64,000 nucleotides of DNA from Anthopleura xanthogrammica (GCA_964019055.1 OZ025224.1:3939876-4003875), one strand, 5' to 3'. Counted from the stretch's first letter, positions 11,318 through 23,758 are shown. The notes: generated by a model from the sequence alone, not told the origin. Program-made: numbers and translations.

Positions 11318-11545
11318 ATAACTCCAGGCTGATAAGTTCAGGGCACGGCTAACTGACTCACAGAACGAGCCCTGAAACAATTACTCTATGGAGCTGATCA
11401 AAGTCTGGACACAACCAACTCACAGATCGATCGAACCCTAATAACAACTGAGCTGATCAAAGTCACGGCACGGCTAGTCCACAGATAGAACCTTTAAAAC
11501 CACCTCTGGGCTGCACTATGTCAGGACACGGCTAACTCACAGATC
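11318..11545 (-). repeat. Degenerate 57-bp repeat units
   Basis: About four diverged units (GGGCACGGCTAACT, GAGCTGATCAAAGTC, GGACACGGCTAACTCACAG), separated from the clean array by about 80 bp of other sequence. Confidence 0.85.
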
Positions 11546-12180
11546 AAAGTACTAGTGGATTGCTGAGAGTGCATTTAAAATCAAAGAATGGGATATTAAA
11601 AACGCCATGCCGAAGTTATGAGGGCTGACTTCCGCGATTAAACCTCAACACCGCGTACTTTAGTGCTTGCAAGGCTCTTGACTATTAAAGGCTAGGTGTC
11701 AACTGATTTAGTGGGTAATCTATCTAACCATTTGCAAAAGTTATCAGTTAATCCCAAGATTACAGGACTCAGGACTCACCTCAGACTAGCTGTGTTAATC
11801 TTTTTTCAGCCCAGAGTACACGGTGGAACAGTAAAGACCGATCAACGTGTCCCAAAGTTAACGGTGTGCCTTACACTGTTAGATGACAGACTACAAGCTT
11901 ACGTTTCCACCTATTAGTTACTTTTTTAAAGTGCAAAAGGCATTACTATGGGAACTAAAGTGTATCGAAAGAATGGAGAATGAATATAGATGTTTGCATA
12001 ACCGTTTTGATATTATTGGCCATTATCATATATCCGTCGCTTTTTCACTGATTTGTCTTATTCAAGTTAAGTGGTTGCTCTAATGATCAAATGGTCTTCA
12101 TTCTAATATATGAAATGGCATCGATTTCCTATTTGTGTATTTCTTTTGTTTGCAAAATTTATTTTTTTAAAGTTCTATAT
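11546..12180. other. Gene-free stretch
   Basis: Two short open frames at 11696-11917 and 11883-12083 show no recognisable domain, and no exon structure is convincing. Confidence 0.35.
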
Positions 12181-12210
12181 TATTCTCATTCTCATCCTCA
12201 TCAATCATTA

Positions 12211-12430
12211 ATCTCATTCTCATTCTCATTCTCATTCTCATTCTCATTCTCATTCTCATTCTCATTCTCATTCTCATTCTCATTCTCATTCTCATTCTCA
12301 TTCTCATTCTCATTCTCATTCTCATTCTCATTCTCATTCTCATTCTCATTCTCATTCTCATTCTCATTCTCATTCTCATTCTCATTCTCATTCTCATTCT
12401 CATTCTCATTCTCATTCTCATTCTCATTCT
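12211..12430. repeat. (TTCTCA)n hexanucleotide array
   Basis: About 36 perfect copies of TTCTCA, preceded by imperfect copies from 12182. Ser-Phe and Arg-Met open frames across it are repeat artefacts. Confidence 0.98.
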
Positions 12431-12692
12431 TCGATAGAGCATCGAGAAAGACGTTAACACGCCAAATTTTATGGGAATTGGTTAAAAAGCAGCAGAGATA
12501 TGGCGTTTTGAATATATAATTTCCCCATACAAATCACTGTATTTTCGGCTTCGTTCCTAACGTTAGGAACGAAGCCGAAAATACAGTGATTTGTATGGGG
12601 AAATTATATATTCAAAACGCCATATCTCCGTTGCTTTTTAACTAATTCCCATAAAATTTGGCTTGTTAACATCTTTCTCGATGCTCTATCGA
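12431..12692. repeat. 262-bp palindrome with no spacer
   Basis: The left arm 12431-12561 and right arm 12562-12692 are inverted copies with about five mismatches in 131 bp, meeting at CCTAACGTTAGG. The outer ends are TCGATAGAGCATCGAGAAAG and its complement. The left end touches the hexanucleotide array. It may be a foldback MITE or a palindromic duplication. Confidence 0.95.
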
Positions 12693-13019
12693 AATTGAAG
12701 ATCGAAATTATAATACAGTCGAAAATCATTTTTATGACGTCATCACTTCGGTACTCTATTAGATTCAGCCGTCCGACTGTCCAGTCCTACTCCAGGATCA
12801 ATTTCTTATAACTTTCTAATTTAATCAGGAAAAAAACACACACACCAATGTTAGAAATGTTATTGGGTGTTCATCCCAGGACTAGAAAGGGGGAAAAAGA
12901 AGTTTACTAATTAAACAATTCAATATATATTTTAGTTTTGTCAAATTTCCAATCTTTGGATTGGGTTCCCTGTTTATTTTGCTAAATGTAGAAATTTTGT
13001 CATATCTATTTGTGAACGT

Positions 13020-13238
13020 TTCAAAGACGCCATCTGATTGGTCACCAAATTTACCACCCAATGAAAATCGCTGTTATATCTCTCAGTTCTTGCACCACAA
13101 CATTGCACCACCAGATTCAACTATGGCGCGCGAAGAATATAAAAGAAACTCTGTTATACTCCAAAATACAAGCTGTTTTCTACTAAGAAAGGTTAGTAAT
13201 ATAGAGCTAAGAGATAAAGGTTGAGATTTTACGGAATT
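13020..13238 (+). promoter_or_regulatory. Probable promoter and 5' UTR of the RBR gene
   Basis: Two CCAAT-type boxes occur close together: GATTGGTCA near 13037 (inverted) and CCCAATGAAAATC near 13056. No clear TATA box is placed. The open frame of the RBR gene has no upstream in-frame ATG, which supports the start at 13239. Confidence 0.4.
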
Positions 13239-16200
13239 ATGGCGGGGAAAACTGGCAAACACGGCCACCATACAGGCAGAACTGTCCGCTCTCCGTTTGC
13301 AAGAACTGCTCGACGTGAAGGGATTTTGGTCAAAAAAGTTCGACAAACTAGTGAAAATTCAGGAGAAACTCCAACACAAGGTCTAGTTGAAACGATAAGT
13401 TATTCCCTGGGTAAGCAAAATCGATGGCTTATGCCTGAAATTATCAAAAGTACGGCGAATCCTCATGAAGTTGTTGGAGAAGAGAGTGATTTTCTTCTGG
13501 TCGAGCAAAGAGGTACTCAAAATGGCCGAAGAGGACGCTGTATTTCTGTTTATGACAGCTCGACTAGAAAGATTAAGAAGCCAAGACGAAGATATGGTGA
13601 AGCTCAAAGTCTTAAGAGTGAGTCAAGCCAGGCTGATTTGGAATTTGAAGTGCTGTATCCAGTTGCCAAAGGGTCTTGGCCACATAACTCAGAAGTGAAG
13701 TTCAGTGAAAAATGCCGTGGAAAAAGAAAAGGTAGCTCTAAGAACAGACGAGGGAAGTGGAGTGAGAGTCTGTGGAGTGGAATGGTAGAGGAAGATGGAT
13801 ATCTTAGTGATGAAAATGAAGAAGATTATGATGATGATGTTGACAACTTTGATGATGGTGATGACAATGATGGTGATGGTGGCATGTACTTTGAAGAGAG
13901 CCTTGATCACTCACTCTACGCTTCTCTTGGGGAATATGTATTTGTGAATCAAACCCAACAACCTTGTGTTCAGAGACCATCCACTGATAAAGCTGTTAGA
14001 GGCCAAAGCAAGCGCAACTTCAAGAATAACATCATAGTCATTGACAACAAAGAACTTGTTGATGAACATGAGAGATTGTTATCTAAGTCAAGAGCAATGA
14101 ATTCCTTTATACTCAAGTCCTTGAAATCAAAGGAAAAGAATTTGAAGAATACAAGTCGAAAGAAGCCAAAACACAGAAGAAATAGAGCCCTGAGACAGTA
14201 TATGGTAGTGGAAGAAGAGGAATATAGAAGTGATATGAACTCTGAAGATCCTTCAATTGAGAACAACAGTGCTAACAAACAGTCTTCAGATTTTACACCA
14301 GAAAATTATCCATTTTGTGAAGTTAATTTACAAGAAGCAGAAATTCTACCACCAGAGCTGCGAAAGACCTGGGGGAATTACTATAGAGAAGGAGGTTGCA
14401 ATCCTCGAAAGTTTGCAATTGATTTAACAGGACTTATGAAAAGTTCATCTAAAGACATTGATTTAGCTGTTATGGTAGTGCTGTTTGAGCTCAAGAAATC
14501 AGAAGCAAAGACTAGTGATATTTGCAGGGCTTCAGTGAAACTTTTACTTCACGATGGACTTTCAGAACTAAACTCATCTCAAGAAACAACTGAATTAATT
14601 AAGGAACAATTTCTTGATTTGTTAAGCAACAATGGTTCCAAAGTTTGTAGTGTCTGTGAAATCATCAATGCTGGTGTAAAATCTGTTGAAAAATATGAAA
14701 TACACCAAGACCAGAAGCCTTTGAAAATCAGTCAGAAGAAATTACCATTCTACACATCAGATGTGTTTGCAGAAGTTCTTGGATACCAAGGAAGGAGTTG
14801 TACAGAAAGGGAAGTGCTTATCCAGGCCAAGAAGGAAGTAATGAAGAAGAATGAAAATGACCCTGAAGGTTCAAGTGTCTCCAGTTCATGTATACCAGAA
14901 GCTGAATGTGGAATCTGCTTTGAAGATCTCAACAATGAAGGTATTGAAAATCTTGATTTTATTATCATACTTATGTTTAGATAAATTTGTTCAATTGAGG
15001 CCTTTAGTGCTGTGTTATTGGAATAAGTATCTAAGCTTAATCACCATGTATGGCTTCATCAGAGACTTAAAAGAGAAGTCTTTGATGAAGCCGTAGACAG
15101 TGAAAGCTTAGATACTTTTTCAATAACACAGCTGAAGTTAAGGCCTCAATAGCCCAAATTCATCTGTTTATCTTAATTACCCTGCTGCTGAAGGATAATT
15201 TCTTTAGATAATTCCTGTATATTCTTTAGATAATTCCTGTATATTATCATGTTTTCAATGTTGAAATGTTTTAATTACTATAATTAGTAATTAGTTATAA
15301 TTACTGCACCATGGAAACCCAAAAAATATTCCAATATTTGGAAATCTTTATTCTTGTTGGTTTATCAAATGAATGATACTGTAGAGTACATATTTTGATA
15401 CTGTACATTGAAATGTTGGAATGTTTGTTAGTTTTCAATTTGACTTTTTTCTTTTTTCATTTTCTTTTTTCTTTTTCTTTTTTCTTATTCTTCTCCTTAA
15501 CAATAAGCTACAGTTCAGAATTCTTGGAAAAGTTTATAAATCATGCAGAGGTCTAAAGAAAATACAACCAACAACAACAAAAATAATTTATTGTACCCAA
15601 TTATTTTCTTATTTTCTTACAAATATTTCATTCTAGAGTAGCACAAAGATAATAGGGTATTGGCTTTCAGAAATAACTAAGAAGCTAAAAATCCCTGATC
15701 AGAGTGCAGGGAATGCATTGTATACTGTAGCCATTTTTTCCATTATTTCTACCTCTACATAAAGTTTGGTGCTGCACAACATTTTCTGCAATACAGGATA
15801 AAAAAGTTATAAAAATGAATGCTTTCTCAAGACACACATAATGGAATATCCTTTTGTCACTTGTATATATTTTGAGGGGAGGGGAGGGGAGAAGGGAGCA
15901 TTAGCATATTTTTCTTTTACCTAATTGATACATTATGCAATGTCTTTAATCTGATGTAATATTTACTTCTCTCTTTTCTTCCAGGGAGCCTGAATCACAC
16001 TACACTAGTATCATGTGGACACTCATTCTGCAATTGCTGCTGGGAAGTCTACATAAAATCTATGCTTAGCATGGGGGAAACAGATCTGCTATGCCCAGGT
16101 CACCAGTGTCAGACCCCCTTAGATGACATCACCATTATGAGCTTGGCAACTTCCTGGTATTACAAGTACTTTTCCTGGAAAATCAAGAGAAGCATTACAA

Positions 16201-17129
16201 AGAATCCAGCTTTGAAGCACTGTCCAACTGAGGGATGCCACCTTGTGATGCAAGTAACACCGTGCGAAGCACGTGAAGTGACAACAAAATCCACTACAGC
16301 TCCTCTGCCAGTAGTCTGTGCTTGTAACCAATCATGGTGCTTCAAGTGCCAAGAGCCTTCCCACTGGCCCTCCCAGTGTGAAAAAGCCCAGAAATTTAGA
16401 GATGAATACAAGGAATATGCCAGAAAATCCAAGAGAGGCAAAGCAAAGGGAAAGAACATTATCAGTGTGATGGTGAAGAAGTGCCCAACTTGTAGCTATC
16501 CTATTGAAAAGTTTCATGGATGTGACCACATGTATTGTATATTTTGTAGAATTCACTTCTGTTGGCAGTGCCTTAGTACTTTGAGTGATCACAATTACTA
16601 TGACTGTAGAAACAGAGTGATTGCCAAAAGTGAATTTAAGCTCCCTACAGTCCCCAAAACTAAGATGCAGATTATCATTGATATTGCTCTGTCAAGCCAC
16701 CATGCCAGAAAATCGACTAACATAATTGCTGTGCAGCGAAAGCTCAAGTCAATGGAGAAAGGAATCAAAGCATACTGCTACCTTAAGACCAGAGCATTAA
16801 AGAATTCACACCACTCTAGAATCAGCTCCATTCTAGAAAGAATGATCAAGCAGAACACTTTGATACATGTTAAAGATGCTTTCAATTTCCAGTCCCAAGC
16901 CCATGTTGTTCTGGAAGGTTTGGCGATAATTCTTGTAAAGGGGGGTAAAAACTGTGATGTGTCACTCCACAATGACCTAATGAGGTTGGTCTTCATTATG
17001 GAGGGGCTTGATAATTTACTCGAAAATCCTGGCTCTGTCTGTAATGAGGAAGCTGTAAGCAAATTGACTGAGTTGATTAAGAGGGGGAAGCTGTGTATTA
17101 GAGGTATCAAAAAGCATGTGAAAAATTAA
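13239..17129 (+). CDS. RBR-type (RING-IBR-RING2) E3 ubiquitin ligase, 2 exons
   Basis: Predicted to take ubiquitin from an E2 onto a cysteine and pass it to a substrate. Exons 13239-14940 and 15985-17129 join in phase 1 (GT/AG) to give 948 aa. Residues 1-550 are a long basic and Ser-rich extension with an acidic stretch at about 184-214 (SDENEEDYDDDVDNFDDGDD) and no recognised domain. RING1 spans about 557-610 (ECGICFED, SCGHSFCNCCWE, CPGHQC). The IBR spans about 647-700 (HCPTEGC, VCACNQSWCFKC). RING2 spans about 734-775 (CPTC, GCDHMYC, FCWQC); by comparison with HHARI, Cys747 in GCDHMYC is the catalytic cysteine and it is present. The C-terminal helical region (LKSMEKGIKAYCYLK onwards) is weakly like an Ariadne domain. 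The domain order and HHARI-like RING2 favour an Ariadne-type RBR. The ATG at 13239 is the first in frame. The intron splits RING1 and holds an inverted repeat. Confidence 0.93.
14993..15150. repeat. Inverted repeat in the RBR intron
   Basis: AATTGAGGCCT and TGTGTTATTGGAATAAGTATC at the left return inverted at the right (TTTTTCAATAACACAGC, AGGCCTCAAT), with TGGCTTCATCA/TGATGAAGCC near the centre. A foldback MITE of about 158 bp. Confidence 0.8.
15151..15984. other. Remainder of the RBR intron
   Basis: T-rich sequence with a polypyrimidine stretch at 15445-15500 and a proper acceptor (CTTCTTTCCAG type) ending at 15984. No other features seen. Confidence 0.5.
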
Positions 17130-17244
17130 TTTCTTTTTTCAAAAAAAAACAAAAACAAAAAAACAAAAAACAACCAACCGTAGCTAGGACCACAAAAATT
17201 AATGTGGAAAATTAATTTCTTTTTTCAAAAAACTAAACACATGA

Positions 17245-17380
17245 CAGGCCCGTTGCTAGGACCTCAAAAGGGTTGTTGTTTTATTGCATTATTACAATTT
17301 TTATGCATCGAATTTCTCTCTCAGAAATTTGCGAATAGAAGGGTTAAGGAACCATGAAAGTACCCCTAGCGACGGGCCTG
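17245..17380. mobile_element. hAT-like MITE with CATGA flanks
   Basis: Terminal inverted repeats are CAGGCCCGTTGCTAGG and CCTAGCGACGGGCCTG. Both sides are flanked by CATGA (17240-17244 and 17381-17385), possibly part of an 8-bp target duplication. Confidence 0.75.
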
Positions 17381-18123
17381 CATGACCTACATGTAGTACT
17401 GGATGGATGGGAGAGTGAGTGTGTGTGGACAAATGAATGGAAGAAGGGAATTTATTTTAATATGCATGACCTGAATTTATGAGACAAGAAGTGGAAACAT
17501 GTAATTTGATGAAGAAGTAAATAAATGTATTGTTGGATGAATACGAGAATGGTATTGTTAACATGACTTCAAGATGCTATAGTACACCCAATATTGACTA
17601 AATAAATGTTTAATCTTAAAGATTTCTTTCCCGTTGGACCTTATGCACGGAGCTGGTTTTTTTTTGGTTCGGAAAGGTGAAATCTTCCTCATAAAAACAG
17701 CCTCTACCATCTGAAAGATCATGTCCAGATCAACATATTTGGAAGTTTTCAATAGTTAAGGGTGAAAGCTCATAAAGATATCAGAGATGAGATTTATAGA
17801 GTTTATTTTGCCGTCATGTGAGCACTATACTGTGTGCACTTGGTCTATATCTGATTCTTACAAATGAGTCTTATTTCTCTGCATGAAATGTCTTGAAATA
17901 TAGTTATGGGTACATCTGACTAGGCCCCTCAATATAAACCCACAACCCTTTGAAATATGAGGTAAAAACGTCTTGCACGTGACGTCAAAGTAGCTCAATT
18001 TGGCCTGAAAGGGGTCCATATATACTTGTCATCATTTAAACCTTGGGAAAATCACTTGCACTATAAATTAAAGGCAGGTTTTCCCCACAAGGCTTGATCT
18101 GATACAGTAGGTTCAGGGGCAGA

Positions 18124-18246
18124 TAGCCCTCTAGTTTCCCCCGCAGCCGTTCTAGGGTAGTCGCGAAACACTCTCTCCCCACTAGTTAATGGGGAGAGAG
18201 TGTTGCGTGGCGACCCTAAAAACGGCTGCGGGGGAGACTAATAGCC
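18124..18246. repeat. GC-rich hairpin repeat
   Basis: Arms of about 58 bp: CTCTAGTTTCCCCCGCAGCC with ACACTCTCTCCCCACTAG, mirrored by GGGGAGAGAGTGTTGCG and ACGGCTGCGGGGGAGAC. It is much GC-richer than its surroundings. Confidence 0.85.
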
Positions 18247-18359
18247 TTCCCCTTCCCCATAAAAGGCCAAACTTGCAGGATTTGCTGAGCTACTTTAAAA
18301 CTAATGGCTATGCAATCACCTGTTAAAAAAAAAACAAATATTGTTGATTACAAGATTCT

Positions 18360-18460
18360 TCTTTCCTTCCTTCCCTCATTCCCTCCCTTCCTCCCTCCCT
18401 CCCTTCCTTTCTTCCATCCTCCTTTCCATCCTTCCTTCCTTCATCCATTCCACCATTCAT
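18360..18460. repeat. CTTCC/CCTT-rich low-complexity tract
   Basis: Imperfect pyrimidine tetranucleotide repeats. Confidence 0.85.
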
Positions 18461-18647
18461 TTGTCCTTTAATTTGTTCGTTTATCCATTCATGTATATTT
18501 TTTTTTACAGAATCTGACAAAGCTACATCTAGATGGACCTACTAGCTAGTATATGAAAAGATGAAAAAATATCGAGCATAAAGAGATGGTTGAAGCAGGC
18601 ATGACAGTAAGGTATTGCATTTAATAAATGTATGCAGTTAATGGCTT

Positions 18648-18934
18648 AGGCCGAATACAAACGTTAAACTTCACGTGAGTCGAACCTAAAGACGTAATAG
18701 AAGACCGCCTTATCAGGGGCGGATCCAGGGAGGGGTAAGGGTGGGCTGTAGCCCCCCCCCCCCCCTTCGGCTAAAAATCTTGAATTGGAACAGAAAACAC
18801 ATTTTTAAACATCTTTCCAAGTTCTGCAGTATCATTCGCAACATTCAGTCAAGCCCCTCTTTGGCTGGATCCGCCCCTGTTTATCCCTTTTTTTCAATAC
18901 GTACGGCTCATATGATATTTGACGTTTGACCTAT
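18648..18934. mobile_element. MITE interrupted by a second MITE
   Basis: The outer element matches the family at 8317 (GGCCGAATACAAACGTTAAA ... TACGTACGGCTCATATG). It is split at about 18713/18880 by an inner element, listed separately. The uninterrupted copy at 8317 shows the empty site. Confidence 0.75.
18714..18879. mobile_element. Inner hAT-like MITE (CAGGGGCGGATCCAG ends)
   Basis: Perfect 15-bp terminal inverted repeats CAGGGGCGGATCCAG / CTGGATCCGCCCCTG enclose about 136 bp with a C-run. The ends are typical of hAT-type non-autonomous elements. The target duplication is imperfect (TTAT on both sides). Confidence 0.8.
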
Positions 18935-19242
18935 GCGTTTGTAATAATAAGGGTGATAACAATTTGTAGAAAAGAGGGACAGCCAGTAAAGTGAATGATT
19001 CGATTCCTTTAGCCCATTAATGGCCTATGTTGATGCAGTTAGACAAGGTTGATCGTAAATTAATGGCCTTTTCCGGTGATATCTATCAATTCCGATACCT
19101 GTGTTATCTTCCATTCACATCAGGCAGCAGTTAATTGAACGCTTATTCGAAAAATCTAACTTTTTTTCACTTGCGGAATCGAAGTCTAATTCAGTTCATC
19201 ATGCATGAAGTTGCAATTGAAAACCGCTTGTCATCAGTAGAA

Positions 19243-19363
19243 GGCCCAGCTCAAACGTTCATCTTCTCATGAGCTGAACGCATTGAAAACAATAGATAAG
19301 AAGGCGGTCTTCTTTGATGTCATTAGATTCGACTCATGAAATGATCGACGTTTGAACTGAGGC
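19243..19363. mobile_element. Short MITE, third copy of the 8317 family
   Basis: Contains GCCCAGCTCAAACGTTCAT, GGCGGTCTTCTTTGATGTCA and GATCGACGTTTGAACTGAGG. It lies in the opposite orientation to the 8317 copy and abuts the next MITE. Confidence 0.65.
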
Positions 19364-19634
19364 TAAAGGTGCGAACACGCGATGCGATTTTTCATGCAAC
19401 GTCGCAAAAAAATAGATCGCATCGTGTGACCACTCCCCATGTGAAGTTTAGTTCACACGGTGAGGTTCGTCGCGCGCGACGTCACAAAAGTAGAACTGGT
19501 TTCTACAGTTTTTGTGACGTAGCCGGCGACGTCGTATGCAGCGTTGAACGGGTGTTCACACGATGCGATCTCTAATTTTTGCGACGTTGCATGAAACTTC
19601 GCATTAAAAATTACTTCGTGTGTCTGCACCTTTA
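19364..19634. mobile_element. MITE with TAAAGGTGC ends
   Basis: Starts TAAAGGTGCGAACACGCGAT and ends TCGTGTGTCTGCACCTTTA. The interior has several ACGTCGC / GACGTC dyads. No coding capacity. Confidence 0.75.
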
Positions 19635-19812
19635 GCTTCGTGGTAGGCTCCTTCTGAATGTAGTTCCTAGTCTACTCTGTTGTCTTTCCTTGTCTGTTCA
19701 ATCAATCTGACAGGATATAATGGCAGGTGCATGGGTGTGGTTCGGTATAGCTCTGATGTTGCGCGTTGTTTTTCAGTTATTTCACTAGATGTTGCAAGAC
19801 ATTTTTTACAAT

Positions 19813-19914
19813 TTTTTTTTTTTAGATTTTTCGAGTTATATTCTTATTTACAAGTCAAAATGTTTAGACATATTACTGACTTTTAAATAAGAATATACTT
19901 CGAAAAATCTAAAG
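19813..19914. repeat. Inverted repeat, about 37-bp arms
   Basis: TTAGATTTTTCGAGTTATAT with TCTTATTTACAAGTCA is mirrored by TGACTTTTAAATAAGAATAT and ACTTCGAAAAATCTAAA. Confidence 0.75.
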
Positions 19915-20548
19915 AAAAATGCCGGCGTTTAAAAAATGTAGAAATTATGAGAAAAATGTAAAACTTATGTGTAAAAAAGGAATGTTTAAAGGGAAATAAA
20001 AAGATGTTGCAAGACGTTAAATTTCTTTTCTACTTGTCTAATCTAATATTATTTTGAAGACAGTGCGGCTCATTTGAATTCTTTTGTATTGGCCTAAGTT
20101 ATCACTTTTATTCAATTAGCCGACTAAATATTGCAAAAGCATAGCTAAAAGTTCTCTTTTCCTGTCTCGGTTAACCATTATCGAGAGATAACTATGCATA
20201 GATCAAGGTATCTGATGCGATCTTTATAACGCCAATAAAGGCAAAGGAAGCTAATTACGAAAGCTTGACGTTATATCATTGTATAGAATAATATATAGAT
20301 GGCTAGATGGCTGGGGTTCGCAAGTTGAATTAATCGTAATGAAGGTCATTTCGATTCTGAAACCTTCATTAACAGTAATAAGAATGGGAATAAAGTTAAT
20401 GAATATGGCTTTGGGCTTTTTGAGGTGTTCTTGATCGTAATTGATTTTGAGCGGCGATTAAAACAATATTAGATGGCGAAATAGAATTCTCGACCATATG
20501 GTTGATTAGACGATCTGTGAGGAAAAAAGAAAGATAGAAGGAAGAAAG

Positions 20549-21042
<494 letters not shown>

Positions 21043-21159
21043 GAGAAAAGGAAGGAAGGAAGAAAGTCATTTGCATTTTTTATATGTATTTTGCAGTGTG
21101 CTGGTGAGTTTTATCCTCTCAATTTGATCAGCTTCAAAACTTTGACTTAGCACTTTTTT

Positions 21160-22460
21160 CTTACTCTCCCTTCATTCCTTCTTTTCTTTCTTTTCTTTCT
21201 TAATTTCTTTCTTTCTTTTTCCTTTCTTCCTTTCCTCCTTTCCTTCTTCCACTTTTTTTTGATTTGTCATTCATATATTTGATTAGTTTTCTCTTCTGAA
21301 TCTTGTCAATTTCAACCTTTCCCTCTTTTTTTTACTTTCTCTTTTTTGATTTGTCATCTGATTTTTGAGAATGTTCCTTATTTTTTCTCCTCTCAACCTT
21401 TACCCTACAAGGGGATTTTCTTCTCTCGTTCCAGGAGGAGGTATAGGAGACTCTGCCCGCAGGGGAGAGTATTTCATAACTTCAATTTAACTCATTACCT
21501 ATAATTTGCACTTGATCCTGAATATATTATGCTTCATCTTCGAGATACGATGAATCCTCTCTTCTCTCTCTCTCTCTCCCCAAATTAATCTCGACCTAAT
21601 TTCATTTTTGTTTTTATTTAACCATCGCACGAAATGAATATTTTGTGGACTGATGTATTTTTAGATGAAGCTATATTATTTTTTTCGTTTCTCTTTTAAG
21701 CTTTACTAAGTGAACAAATCTTCGATTCATGTACTACGAATCATCCAGTTAATTTGGCGCCAACAGTGGCCACGGTGCTCACAATCACAATATTTGATGA
21801 ATAGTGAATGATAATGATAAGGTGGTCCCCACTGCGACGTAGTCTTGATGTTGATGACTGCTTCTCAGGATCCTTCAGAAATTGGAATTGAGTAATGAGA
21901 AAGAGGATGAAGTTGGAAATTGGTTTGTTATGTACTTGAATATGAGGTGGTTTTGAAGCACATGCTAAACGAATTGTTATCTAAGCAGGCAATGGCCTTA
22001 GATTCCAATTTTTTTTTTTTTTTCCGTTTTTTTTTTTTTTTTTGTTGGTACTTTTTTTCAGTCTTTTCCCGTCTTTTTATCTTTATTCTTGTTATTTTTT
22101 CTCTTTTTTTTCCTCTCTTTTCCCTTTCACTTTCCTTCCATTTTCCCCTTCCTTTCTTCCTTTCTTCCTTTCTTCCTATATCTTCCTATCTCTCTTTCTT
22201 TTTCTGTCCTGATTTCTTTCTGATTATTTTTTCGCGGTTTTTTCCTCCCTCCTTTCTTGCTTCCTTTCTTTCTTGTTCTTTCACTTTCTCTCGCTTTCTC
22301 TCTCTTTCTAGCTTTGAATGCTTGTTTTTTATTTGTTTCATTCATTTCTTTCTTCATTTCTTTTGTTTCCTTCATTTCTTACTTCCTTCCTTCCTTCTTT
22401 CTTTCCTTCATTTCTTCCTTCCTTTTTTTCTTTCTTCCTCTATTTTTCTTCTTTCCATAT
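21160..22460. repeat. Pyrimidine-rich tracts
   Basis: Long imperfect CTTT/CCTT/TTTC stretches, densest at about 21160-21250 and 21990-22460, interrupted by ordinary AT-rich sequence. The 201-aa frame at 21920-22525 is dominated by Phe, Leu and Ser and is not convincing as a gene. Confidence 0.8.
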
Positions 22461-23348
22461 TTCATTCTTATAATCAAATATCGATAAAAAATTTCAACTC
22501 AAGGTTCTCAAGAAACGTAAGCTAATGAGCACGTACATGAGAAAAACAGCTCTCAATTTACCCACATCCCATTACATCTTGAGTGCTTATTAAAACCGTC
22601 TTTCAGTCATATTCAGGAAGAACCACGAGCAGATAAACCATGGGTGAAGATTTGATATCTCTTAAAAAAAAATTAGAGTGTAAACAAAGATTACTATGAT
22701 CTTTAAGATTGCAATTTACGACCAAATAATTATGCTTAGATAATTTGGTCACTAGATTATGAAGGACGTTGACATCGGCAAGTTATAATTAGCATGGATT
22801 CCGGTTGAAATTTTTGTTTAAATTTGCTCTCAAGTTTATAATATGAAATTCTGTAAGTTCACCAACAACGACAGTCTTTCTCAAGACTACACTCACCCAG
22901 ACTATCACAAACACTGATGAAGAAAAGAGTAAAATACCCTTGAATAACATTTTTTTGGACCGAACGTTTTAGAAAAGAGGAAAGGGGCTTATATGTGGCT
23001 TATAGTGATAAGGGATAACAGAAATAATAGTTTTAGGGATAACGGTGACTGATAACATTGTTTTAGATATCAGGGTAAGTAAAATAGTAAAACCAAGGCT
23101 TAAATTGGGATTTTAGGGATAATGAAAGAGATAACTGGCGAAATAGTTTCAGAGAAAAGAGAGGATTTAGCTTCTCAGCCCGTAAGGATAGACCGGGTGC
23201 CCTTGCAAATTTGTCCTCCAAATTTAGCTGCATTCTCAAGTGCCGCAAGGGGTCTATTAGGCAATCAGCACAAATTTTGTTCGTAGCTAATTATTTCCTA
23301 GTTCGACGTTTTCGGCTCGATTAACAACATTTCAACAAGAATTTATTC

Positions 23349-23553
23349 GTGAAAAGATTCGCCAAATATATTTTAGACATAACATATCTCGTCGTTGTTG
23401 GCGGGAAATATTCATTCGTGGAAAGATTCGCCAAATATATTTTAGACATAACATATCTCGTCGTTGTTGGCGGGAAATATTCATTCGTGGAAAGATTCGC
23501 CAAATATATTTTAGACATAGCAAATCTCGTCGTTGTTGGCGGGAAATATTTTG
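23349..23553. repeat. 69-bp tandem repeat, three copies
   Basis: AGATTCGCCAAATATATTTT recurs at 23355, 23424 and 23493, exactly 69 bp apart. The copies are nearly identical. Since 69 is a multiple of three, open frames run through on both strands. Confidence 0.95.
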
Positions 23554-23758
23554 TTTGCCTTTTAACACTTGCACATTTTCTTTGTGACAAACAATGCATT
23601 GCGCGCCTAGATTCAAAATCAAAGGATAGTTTTTGTGATAATTGATGATACTTTAAGGAATAAGAAATAAAAGTCTTCATGAAAATCGTTCCCCTTATTT
23701 CATCTTGATACCACTACTACAGAAATCTTCTTCCATCTATTTTTCTTTTTCAAATGTT

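Noticed and set aside
21920..22525. 201-aa Phe/Leu/Ser-rich frame
   Set aside because: Low-complexity pyrimidine tract; composition follows the repeat.
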